DNA of 64,000 nucleotides from Prostheceraeus crozeri. Its lineage: Eukaryota > Platyhelminthes > Polycladida > Euryleptidae. Position 1 is the stretch's first letter. The number at the start of each line of letters is the position of its first letter. The position numbers and the translations under genes were made by a program. Below the pieces are notes generated by a model. That model had not been told where the DNA came from. It did no database searches and saw only the letters and a list, made by a program, of their open reading frames with translations. Where the stretch lies: the NCBI GenBank assembly GCA_907163375.1, contig CAJQUW010010482.1, positions 147,849-211,848 on the forward strand, in the 5' to 3' direction. Shown one piece after another: positions 54,309 through 64,000 of this stretch.

Positions 54309-56737
54309 ATGAAATTTGCCATGCCTAAGTCAGTCGGTCCATATTGCTCTGCATACGGATGCTCAAATGCACGAGGGAAAAACGAGGAATTATCATTTCA
54401 CACATTTCCAAAAGATCCTGAAATTCGCAAGAAATGGGTAACCGCCGTTCATCGAAAAAATTTCCAACCGTCGAACTACTCCGTATTGTGCAGTGAACAT
54501 TTTAACCAAGGCTCATTCGTCGAGCATGTGTCTGGAAGGCCAACCTCAGAGACATCGCGAAAAAAACTTTATCCGAATGCTGTGCCGTCTATCTTCTTCG
54601 CTATGCCAGAACATTTGCAAGTGACACCGAAACGCCGTAAAACGAAGGCATCTGAAAAAGCAGCGAGTGTTGATATTGATCACTTTTTAAGCATCGATCA
54701 TCATCCGTCGACTTCGGAAAGTGTCATCGTTGAACCTAGTCAAGACTCTACAACAAATGACGACGATAGTGAGTTGCGTAAGCGCATCGAAGAATTAGAG
54801 ACTAGTTTGCAAAGAGAGAAGGTGAAAGTTTAGAGTTTACAGAGACGTTGTAAACGCCTACAAAAAGGGCTGAGAAAGCTGAAAAGATACAGGAAAATGT
54901 ATGAAAAATCACGTGCAATTAGTCTAAGGAAACAAAAAAGCTTGAAATTAATTCGGCAAGCAAATCAGCGAGTTCAAAAAAAGAGAATGCATTTGACAAA
55001 TATTTTGAAAGACTTAGAAAAAAAAACATTTCTCGACCGAGAGCATTTCATAAATTTGAAGGATTATTATGAGGGCGACTCTCTTAATCTAGTGAAACAT
55101 CTAACTATGAAAGGCAAAAGAGTCAAGCAGTTTTCGAATGAGGTGAGGACGTTTGCTTCGGCTCTTCACTTTTACAGCCCTCGTGCATACGAATACGTCC
55201 GAAAATACTTTCAGTTGCCGCACCACTCAACATTGAGGAGTTGGATATCCAACATTGAATGTCGCCCTGGATTTTGCACTCCTGCCTTCGAAGAATTGAA
55301 AAGAAGCGAGAGTCAGATCAAGGAGAAAATTTCAAAGTCTGTTCTTTGTTAGCTGACGAGATAAGTCTAAAGAAACATGTTCAATTTGATTCTTCATTGA
55401 GCAAGTATTTTGAGTATGTCGACAAAGGACTGCTCCACGAAACCGACGAAACAACAAAGGCACAATCTGCTCTTGTTCTGATGGCAGTTGGTCTTAAGGG
55501 CTATTGGAAAATCCCATTAGCTTATGTTTTGGTCAATGGAGTGAGCGGTAGCTATCTAGCTTCGATTTTGAAGGAATGTGTGATTCGACTTCATAATGTA
55601 AATGTCACAGTGGCAATCTATTACATGTGAATTGGAACCAGACTCACAACATAACTGCAATGGAGTTATTAGGTGCCTCAATATCCATTAACAATCCGAA
55701 ACCTTACTTCAAACATCCAAGTGACCAATCACAAAATGTGCCCGTTTTTCTGGATCCGCCACACATGATTAAACTAATTCGAAATTCTTGGCAATCTCTG
55801 AAAATTATAGTGTGGAAAAACAGTATTATACAATCGATAAAAAAGACTGGTTATCTGGGCTTCTACGCTAACCTTGAATCCCTGAAATTGTTGGCAAATA
55901 GCTTGTTGACACATAAAAATTTTCAATTCACTTTGACCTACAAGTTATGTCAAGATTTCATAGAATTATTCTTCAATTCTATTCGTTTGAGGAACGGTTG
56001 GAATTTCAACCCAACACCACATCAGTTCAGATCTGCTTTCCGACAACTTTTGATTCATTCTGGATCAGACATTTTGCATTCTCCGCCACTATCGACTAAT
56101 ACTCAGTCGCTTGATGCAACTGTGCAGCTATCCCTCCAATTCATATCTTCTGAAGAGAATATTTTTTCTGAAGAGAGACACGATGCAGAAATAATTCCTC
56201 TGATAAGATTTCGTCGATCCCATAATGCCAAATGATGACCATTGTTCTAATCCAGCAATGTGCGACATTTGTGAGTCAATAGTGTATTACATCGGCGGGG
56301 CGATTGTTCGTCGCATTCAATCAAAAATAAATTGTGAAAATTGTCGAAATTCTCTGTACTCAGTTCATCGTGCGGACATTTCTTTGCCGTCAAAACTTAT
56401 AAATCAAAAAAATTGTCTCAATAAATCCGGATCAGGTGGTTTAGTGAGGCCAAGTAAGGTTGTTTTTGAAATACTCCTCAGCACTGAAAAACTGATAAGA
56501 ACATTATTGAAAAAAGGAATTAAGCATCCCAACGCACCGCGAATTATAACCAAAGTCGTCGAAATGAAATCACATACATTAACTCATGAGTGTGACTTTG
56601 TTGGAATTGAACATCACCACTTCATTTTGATTCGACTTATCACTTCAAGCTACATCTACATACGGTATAAGAAAGCTGGCGAAAGATATAACACAGAGAG
56701 AAAATTGGTCGACGGCAGCGCCTCCATCGCACGGTGA
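54309..56737 (+). pseudogene. P-element/THAP9-like transposase, few breaks
   Basis: An N-terminal THAP zinc finger (about residues 5-95) shows CSAYGCSNAR, FHTFPKDPEIRKKWV, CSEHF and the closing AVPSIF motif. A coiled coil follows (ELRKRIEELETSLQREK), interrupted by an in-frame TAG at 54831-54833 and resuming as SLQRRCKRLQKGLRKLKRY. Then come a helix-turn-helix-like part (YVRKYFQLPHHSTLRSWISN) and the RNase-H-like catalytic region with ADEISLKKHVQFD, VFLDPPHMIKLIRNSW and LCQDFIELFFNSIRLRNGWN. NPTPHQFRSAFRQLL is the signature block. A C-terminal part (56225-56737) has ESIVYYIGGAIVRRI and CENCRNSL. Three frameshifts (near 55310, 55620 and 56225) add to the one stop. Such proteins bind and cut P-element ends using GTP. 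Ends of the element were not found. Some THAP genes are domesticated, but the breaks argue against it here. Confidence 0.88.
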
Positions 56738-57460
56738 TATTCGAGAACTTGTAGTGTTTTTGGTAAGTTAACTTAATTTTCATATTACAAGTGAAAAAAT
56801 AAATCATTCCACTGCTGTTTGCTTAGTAACGTTACATGTTATGATAATGTGCGTTGACTTTAAAATTTAACACCGAGATATTGGAACATACATTGAAACA
56901 TTGTTTGCATTTATTCATAAATTCATTTTTCTATAGTAAGAAAACGTCAGATTCCTGTCGCTAAATTATCAACATGTAACTAAAATGTTTCCCCTTGAAA
57001 ATATGGGATCATCAATTACTTTTAAATCAGAAAATCGTTTCCGTCCTAAAAAGCCATTTACGACAAGCGACAAGGCTTAAAAATATTTAAAACATCTTTT
57101 ATTCATAAATGCAAAGAAAACCTTGGGAATTTTGTAAAATAGCTTTTGGACTTGCCGCTTGAATTAATGGAAAATATATTTCTTGAAATTATCTCGTCAG
57201 ATATCGGTTGTTGTTCGTTACCAGAATGCATTGACTACTTTGAATGAAATCATTGCACCATACCGTTTTTGCAATCATGATTTTTGGCAACATCATTCAA
57301 CAAATATTCTTCTGCCTGTTAATAAATGACTTCTTTCATTTTTTGCATTATGCATGTACATGCTACAAGAGACAATTTGTTGCCTAGAGCTAATTGCATA
57401 ACAGACGCGATTGATTTGCGCTTAGATTTATTTCTTGACGAATGATCGACACAATAGAGA
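56738..57460. other. Unassigned AT-rich DNA after the P-like element
   Basis: About 720 bp with no gene. It probably includes the 3' flank of the P-like transposon. A polyadenylation-like AATAAA is at about 56798 (AAAAATAAATC). Confidence 0.4.
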
Positions 57461-57462
57461 TA

Positions 57463-59133
57463 CAGTCCGTTTCATAAAAAGTGGATCATCCTAAAATTTG
57501 ACTAAATAAAGCATAAGTATGATACAGAAAGCATTTTCCATGTTATTTCATGTCCCTAATGTATTTAAATGTCCTTATATAATCTGATAAGCTATGATAC
57601 AGCAACGGTTCTTAAGAAGCTAATATTTTGTGGCCCTACCCGTATTGTCAATGACGTTACCAATTGGTCTAGGCATTGATTCGATGATATCGTTGATTTT
57701 TGACTGATCTAACTTTCTCCACTCTCTTCTTAACAGTGACGTAAGTTGTGATACGCCATCTGTAGGTAGCAGTGAACGACGAACGTTACGTTTTAGAATA
57801 CTCCATACATTTTCCATGGGATTCAGATCAGGAGAACGAGCTGGCCAAGATAATGTCCTAAACCTAATTGAGAACTTGCATAAGTTGACTCTACTAACTC
57901 CTGTGACACGTAGCATTATCATCCATAAATAGCCAAGTCGATGAATCACCAAGTTGATGATCTGTCATTTGGCCAATGTTCATATCGTAAAACATTCACA
58001 TAGCGTTCAGAATTCATGGTTCCGTTGCTGTATGTGAAGTTCTGAGGCGGTCATTGGTCCACAATGCCAGCCCAAATCAGTAGAGGTCGCACCCACCTTG
58101 TACCCGGGGACGATGTAAATGTCTCGGAATTTTCCTGATCTGATTCTTATCCATAATCTCAATCGACCATCACCATATTCCTTCAGACGGACTGATGCCT
58201 CATCAGACGAGACAACCCGATCCCATTGATTTCGCCAGTGACAATGACTCATTGCCCATCTGAGACGTCTTTTTGTATGCTGATCTGATAATTCGATCTG
58301 AGAGGGCCTCTTACAGCTCTTGAAATTCAACTCAATAAGTCTTCTACGAATAGTGGACTTAGAAATAGACGAGTCTAGTGCAACCATCTCAGTTAACGAG
58401 AGACTTGGATCAACTTTAACAAATCTCAAAATTAGGCCATCTCTACGTTTGGATGTTTTGCGTGGACGGCCAGAGCCCTCTTTACGACAGAGTCGAAAAT
58501 CATCATTATGCCATCGATGCACATTTGTGTAAGGGACATTTAGTCGCTTGCTTGTAGCGCGCAAAGAAAACCCCAGTTATAGCAAGGCTGACACTTTGCC
58601 TTTTGTGAATGCGATCTCGTTATTGTTCATTTGTGCTTTGTATTGTTTTCAACCGGTAAGAGATAGATTTCTAGCTGAAAGCAATCAGGAGTGCTGCCAA
58701 CACCACCGCAACGAAGTCAGGAAGCTATGGAACATGAAGTCCAGCTAATCACATGTAGCAGTTACATTATTGTTGATGAATAATGGTGCTATACTGGCTC
58801 TGATTGACCGATTTTCTTTATTTTTGTTTTGCTTGATAGCTTTTGGCTTGTAGAACAACATATTGCATAACAAAGGAAACAAATGTAATTTTATAAGAGT
58901 GAGGTATGATTTTGTGTAACATTGCTAAATGAAGATCAAATTATCTACTACTTTTTTATCTATAACAGGAAAACAACTCAATATTCATGCTAGAAATTTC
59001 CAACAGTGATATTAGTAAGCACAACTGACATATCTTCCAAATTTCAGAGAAATTCGTTGAAGTTTGGCGGAGTTAGACAAAGTTGAAGTTAAGGCGATGT
59101 TTAAGGGTGATCCATTTTTTATGAAACAATCTG
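57463..59133 (-). mobile_element. Tc1-like transposon with both ends
   Basis: Terminal inverted repeats begin CAGTCCGTTTCATAAAAAGT (left) and, inverted, CAGATTGTTTCATAAAAAAT (right), both leading to GGATCA. Target TA dinucleotides flank the element at 57461-57462 and 59134-59135. Length is 1,671 bp, typical for Tc1. It carries one minus-strand transposase gene. This is one of the most nearly whole elements in the window. Confidence 0.9.
57620..58630 (-). pseudogene. Tc1-like DD34E transposase (few breaks)
   Basis: From the ATG at 58630 the protein reads NNNEIAFTKGKVSALL, an in-frame TAA, then LGFSLRATSKRLNVPYTNVH (first helix-turn-helix), EGSGRPRKTSKRRDG (AT-hook-like GRPR), and a second helix-turn-helix (SKSTIRRRLIELNFKS). 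RVVSSDEASVRL holds the first catalytic Asp, LFMDDNATCHRS the second, and SPDLNPMENVWSILKR the Glu. Spacing from the second Asp to the Glu is about 34 residues, as in Tc1. The frame changes between 58007 and 57952 and again near 57910. The protein ends at 57620. It cuts and pastes its own transposon; this copy is inactive. Confidence 0.88.
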
Positions 59134-59135
59134 TA

Positions 59136-59938
59136 TTTACATTAATTTTGTCGGGTTACTAATTACCGCGCACATGTTTCTTTTAAACGCAATGAATTGT
59201 CTGAATCTTCTGTCTACCGTCAGAAGATACATTTCGCCAGCTAATAAAGGAGATTTAGAAGGGTTACCAAATGATAGATCAAAGCCAGCATTTAGAGACT
59301 GTGTGAATAGGTGTAAGCCACGTGAAACGTTTATCAACATGGACAGACGGAAACGCTTAGTATTCTATTGATCGCTCGCGGACGAGAGGAGTGTGACACT
59401 TTTCCCACTGGGAGTCAGCCTCATAATTCACCATGCCGGCAGCCGATAACACGCATTCTACTTCTCCTTGTTCTGTGGTCTGGCCTTGCCGTGCGCGTCA
59501 CAGACTCGCTCCCCATTTTCTTCTTCTGGACTTTTCTATTTGTTGATAGGCGACACATCGACTTGTAATACAAATGTGTGGTTATTTTTGAAGGTTGGAA
59601 CTCCGAGCCCTCCACACACTTTCACTCCCAACAAATTTGAATCGTCTCTCCGTCATTCTCTGTAGTGATGTAATTGTGCATTGCTTGACAGACTTAAATT
59701 GCATTGTACATTGTACATGTAATGTACGTGCGTATGTAAGATGCATATATAGTATAGGCCTACATCTATATAGATAATATTGAGGAAATGAGTTTTTGTG
59801 ACATGAAACCCATAGAAGTGCAAATTATGTATCATCATTCGAAAGATTTCATTCGTGATGTCTCATAATATTGTCAGTAGTAACCCCGTGGCAAATTCAC
59901 GCGCAAAATGTGAAAGGATGAGTCATCATGCTGACTCA
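59136..59938. other. 800 bp without a recognised gene
   Basis: Spacer between the Tc1 element and the second satellite. Open frames on both strands overlap each other and show no motif. Confidence 0.45.
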
Positions 59939-61171
59939 GCCCCCCCCTCTGGAAGGAAGGTGAGGGAAGTGGCCAAGGATGTGTTGGGAGGAATGGGTCC
60001 GTGAGGAGGAAACGGGTCCCTCCCCCCCTCTGGAAGGAAGGAAGGAATGTTCAGGTAAGGGTTGGGAAGGAAGGTGATAGGAATGTGTGAGGGATAGAGT
60101 GTGGAAAGGGTAGGTGTTGGTGGTGTTGGGATGAGAAAAGTTGGAAATCGACAGGAAGGAGTGCTCGGATGGGAAAACGGAGTGCAGATTCGGAATCTAC
60201 GTGAAATTTTGGGTTGGGAAGGATGGAAGGAGGAGCAGCAAGGGGTGGAATCTTTGAAACCGTCAGAGTTGGAAAAGGCAGGTTTTGGAGGTTTTGGGAT
60301 GAGAAAAGTAGTTTTTCGGGCAGAAGGAGTGCTCGGATGGGAAAACGGAGTGCAGATTCGGACTCTACGTGAAATTTTGCGTTAGGAAGGATGTTTTCAG
60401 CGACATTGGAGAGAAAAAGTTTTGAGGACGTCCCCCCCCCTCCTGCCAAACTTCCAACTTTGGTGTGAGAGATCGTAGAAAGTCGTGCAATAGCTAATTT
60501 GAAAGCTGAGAATGAGAAAAAAGCAGTTGAAAGCTCAGTTTGGTCCTATTTTCCTGGGTTTAGGGAGGAAAATGGCAGGAAACCGTCAGAGTTGGAAAAG
60601 GCAGGTTTTGGAGGTTTTGGGATGAGAAAAATCGTTTTTCGGGCAGAAGGAGACCTCGGATGGGAAAATGGAGTGCAAATTCGTAATTTTTGGCCACTTT
60701 TGGGTTAGGAAGGATGTTTCTAGCGACATCGGAGAGAAAAAGTTCTGACCCCCCCCCTCGGCAGCGATCTTCCAACTTTGGTTGTAGACATCGTAGGAAG
60801 TCGTGCAATAGCTCGTTTGAAACCTGGGAGTGAGACAAATGCAGTGGAAAACATGGCTTGTTCCTACTTGCCTTCGTTTAGAGGTGAGACGTTATTGAAA
60901 ATTTGGGACATTGGCGAAAAACGACAGAGTTAGAATGTTTATGAAAATCGCTCTAGCGGGTGAAGCAAGCCTCGGACGGGAAAACAGAGACCAGATTTGG
61001 AATCAGCGTCAAATTTGTGACAAATAATGTTTTGACCCCCCCCCCCATCCTATCGATTGCATATTCACAGGGTATATTAGAACGGGATAGGGAGAGGAAT
61101 TTCATTTCAATCATGCAGACGCCGAATACTCTGGTCAGGTCTCCTGACAAGCCTCGGTTGAAGACAGAGAC
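59939..61171. repeat. Diverged edge of the 496-bp satellite
   Basis: The sequence holds diverged copies of the same units as the array that follows. Shared landmarks are GGGAAAACGGAGTGCAGATT, CGTGAAATTTT, GACAGAGTTAGAA-like words, poly-C runs after GACGTC or GACC (60431, 60751, 61037) and GTCGTGCAATAGC. Unit order and spacing vary. Such decay at an array edge is expected for satellites homogenised by unequal exchange in the interior. Confidence 0.8.
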
Positions 61172-64000
61172 CACATCGGATTGGAAAACGGATTTCAGAT
61201 TTGGAATCAGCGTGAAATTCTCGATCTCTATGGTGAGTTTCAAGTCAATCGGAGAGAAAAAATTTTCAACATTTTTCGAAAAACGACAGAGTTAGAATTT
61301 TGGACGTTTTGGTCTGTAGCGCCCAAACGAAGCATCGTATGGGAAAACGGAGGCCAGATTCGGATTCAGCGTGAAATTCTGCATCGGTATGGTGAATTTG
61401 AACGCCATCGGAGAGAAAAAATTTTCGCTGACGTCCCCCCCCTCCCCCCCCTCTGGACAGCTCGCTTCGATCTTGGCTTCTAGTGGACGGATTTTGTCGT
61501 GCCATAGCTCGTTTGAAAGCTAAGAGTGAGACAAATTCACTGAAAGAATCGGCTTGTTCCTATCTGTCTTCGTTTAGATGTGAGACGCCATTTAAGATTT
61601 TGGGACATTGGCGAAAACGACAGAGTTAGAATTTGGGACGTTTTGGGCTGTAGCTTCAAAACGAAGCATCGGATTGGAAAACGGATTTCAGATTTGGAAT
61701 CAGCGTGAAATTCTCGATCTCTATGGTGAGTTTCAAGTCAATCGGAGAGAAAAAATTTTCAACATTTTTCGAAAAACGACAGAGTTAGAATTTTGGACGT
61801 TTTGGTCTGTAGCGCCCAAACGAAGCATCGTATGGGAAAACGGAGGCCAGATTCGGATTCAGCGTGAAATTCTGCATCGGTATGGTGAATTTGAACGCCA
61901 TCGGAGAGAAAAAATTTTCGCTGACGTCCCCCCCCCTCCCCCTCCCCCCCTCTGGACAGCTCGCTTCGATCTTGGCTTCTAGTGGACGGATTTTGTCGTG
62001 CCATAGCTCGTTTGAAAGCTAAGAGTGAGACAAATTCACTGAAAGAATCGGCTTGTTCCTATCTGTCTTCGTTTAGATGTGAGACGCCATTTAAGATTTT
62101 GGGACATTGGCGAAAAACGACAGAGTTAGAATTTGGGACGTTTTGGGCTGTAGCTTCAAAACGAAGCATCGGATTGGAAAACGGATTTCAGATTTGGAAT
62201 CAGCGTGAAATTCTCGATCTCTATGGTGAGTTTCAAGTCAATCGGAGAGAAAAAATTTTCAACATTTTTCGAAAAACGACAGAGTTAGAATTTTGGACGT
62301 TTTGGTCTGTAGCGCCCAAACGAAGCATCGTATGGGAAAACGGAGGCCAGATTCGGATTCAGCGTGAAATTCTGCATCGGTATGGTGAATTTGAACGCCA
62401 TCGGAGAGAAAAAATTTTCGCTGACGTCCCCCCCCCTCCCCCCCCCCTCTGGACAGCTCGCTTCGATCTTGGCTTCTAGTGGACGGATTTTGTCGTGCCA
62501 TAGCTCGTTTGAAAGCTAAGAGTGAGACAAATTCACTGAAAGAATCGGCTTGTTCCTATCTGTCTTCGTTTAGATGTGAGACGCCATTTAAGATTTTGGG
62601 ACATTGGCGAAAACGACAGAGTTAGAATTTGGGACGTTTTGGGCTGTAGCTTCAAAACGAAGCATCGGATTGGAAAACGGATTTCAGATTTGGAATCAGC
62701 GTGAAATTCTCGATCTCTATGGTGAGTTTCAAGTCAATCGGAGAGAAAAAATTTTCAACATTTTTCGAAAAACGACAGAGTTAGAATTTTGGACGTTTTG
62801 GTCTGTAGCGCCCAAACGAAGCATCGTATGGGAAAACGGAGGCCAGATTCGGATTCAGCGTGAAATTCTGCATCGGTATGGTGAATTTGAACGCCATCGG
62901 AGAGAAAAAATTTTCGCTGACGTCCCCCCCCTCCCCCGCCCTCTGGACAGCTCGCTTCGATCTTGGCTTCTAGTGGACGGATTTTGTCGTGCCATAGCTC
63001 GTTTGAAAGCTAAGAGTGAGACAAATTCACTGAAAGAATCGGCTTGTTCCTATCTGTCTTCGTTTAGATGTGAGACGCCATTTAAGATTTTGGGACATTG
63101 GCGAAAAACGACAGAGTTAGAATTTGGGACGTTTTGGGCTGTAGCTTCAAAACGAAGCATCGGATTGGAAAACGGATTTCAGATTTGGAATCAGCGTGAA
63201 ATTCTCGATCTCTATGGTGAGTTTCAAGTCAATCGGAGAGAAAAAATTTTCAACATTTTTCGAAAAACGACAGAGTTAGAATTTTGGACGTTTTGGTCTG
63301 TAGCGCCCAAACGAAGCATCGTATGGGAAAACGGAGGCCAGATTCGGATTCAGCGTGAAATTCTGCATCGGTATGGTGAATTTGAACGCCATCGGAGAGA
63401 AAAAATTTTCGCTGACGTCCCCCCCCCTCCCCCGCCCTCTGGACAGCTCGCTTCGATCTTGGCTTCTAGTGGACGGATTTTGTCGTGCCATAGCTCGTTT
63501 GAAAGCTAAGAGTGAGACAAATTCACTGAAAGAATCGGCTTGTTCCTATCTGTCTTCGTTTAGATGTGAGACGCCATTTAAGATTTTGGGACATTGGCGA
63601 AAACGACAGAGTTAGAATTTGGGACGTTTTGGGCTGTAGCTTCAAAACGAAGCATCGGATTGGAAAACGGATTTCAGATTTGGAATCAGCGTGAAATTCT
63701 CGATCTCTATGGTGAGTTTCAAGTCAATCGGAGAGAAAAAATTTTCAACATTTTTCGAAAAACGACAGAGTTAGAATTTTGGACGTTTTGGTCTGTAGCG
63801 CCCAAACGAAGCATCGTATGGGAAAACGGAGGCCAGATTCGGATTCAGCGTGAAATTCTGCATCGGTATGGTGAATTTGAACGCCATCGGAGAGAAAAAA
63901 TTTTCGCTGACGTCCCCCCCCCCTCCCCCCCCCTCTGGACAGCTCGCTTCGATCTTGGCTTCTAGTGGACGGATTTTGTCGTGCCATAGCTCGTTTGAAA
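61172..64000. repeat. 496-bp satellite array, open at the window end
   Basis: Monomer starts, judged by CTCTGGACAGCTCGCTTCGA, are at about 61451, 61950, 62447, 62941, 63437 and 63933, giving periods of 494-499 bp. Monomers are almost the same except for the length of the poly-C tract after GCTGACGT and a one-base A indel (GCGAAAACGACA/GCGAAAAACGACA). Each monomer contains two related halves of about 160 bp, both with CGACAGAGTTAGAATTT, GAAGCATCG, GGAAAACGG, CAGATT and CAGCGTGAAATTCT, plus a linker. A 301-codon frame (62604-63509) crosses a monomer border, but it follows monomer length and is not evidence for a gene. Confidence 0.95.

Noticed and set aside
62604-63509. 301-codon open frame as a real gene
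   Set aside because: It is two satellite monomers read through because their combined length keeps the frame; neighbouring monomers with other poly-C lengths break it.

Overview
The window is eukaryotic, almost certainly an invertebrate animal genome. No host gene could be recognised. Nearly everything identifiable is a transposable element or satellite: piggyBac, hAT-like, Tc1/mariner, P-element/THAP and IS630-like DNA transposons, several non-LTR retrotransposons, one BEL/Pao remnant and one Polinton-like remnant. Density and nesting of elements, the satellites and the lack of long host ORFs suggest a repeat-rich heterochromatic or subtelomeric region. The species cannot be fixed from the sequence.

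Layout. 1-15.5 kb: a direct duplication of at least 3.9 kb (1-3899 and 9749-13761, offset 9,748 bp). It carries the tail of a plus-strand piggyBac, a minus-strand piggyBac and a minus-strand LINE. Between the two copies lie an AT-rich Polinton-like fossil (3900-7420) and the rest of the plus-strand piggyBac (8049-9906). The LINE continues past copy 2 to about 15.2 kb. 15.6-28.4 kb: low-information DNA with two TIR elements of hAT type (18408-20075 and 20591-22514, the latter with a 7/8 matching 8-bp target duplication), an IS630-like remnant, a LINE with ORF1 and endonuclease only, a 1.65-kb long-TIR element enclosing a LINE 3' end, and an RTE-like reverse transcriptase fragment.

28.4-48.2 kb: a 19.8-kb satellite of 63-bp monomers, each built of three diverged 21-bp subunits. 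Four copies of one 1.67-kb piggyBac element sit in it, all at the same TTAA of the monomer with the same right flank. One insertion followed by amplification of element plus satellite as a higher-order repeat explains this best. The element has the asymmetric end design of piggyBac and three copies of a palindromic GGGTCC/GGACCC motif.

48.2-59.9 kb: a second LINE 5' part, a piggyBac-like MITE, a BEL/Pao fossil split by about 1.1 kb, a nearly complete THAP/P-element transposase with few breaks, and a Tc1-like element with both ends and TA duplications. 59.9-64 kb: a second satellite, old and diverged at its left edge, becoming a homogeneous array of about 496-bp monomers with variable poly-C tracts that runs off the window end.

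Most elements look dead. Best preserved are the piggyBac copies in the satellite (one internal stop in copies 2 and 3, N-terminal region missing), the THAP transposase and the Tc1 element. All calls rest on motif reading by eye; no database search was possible.
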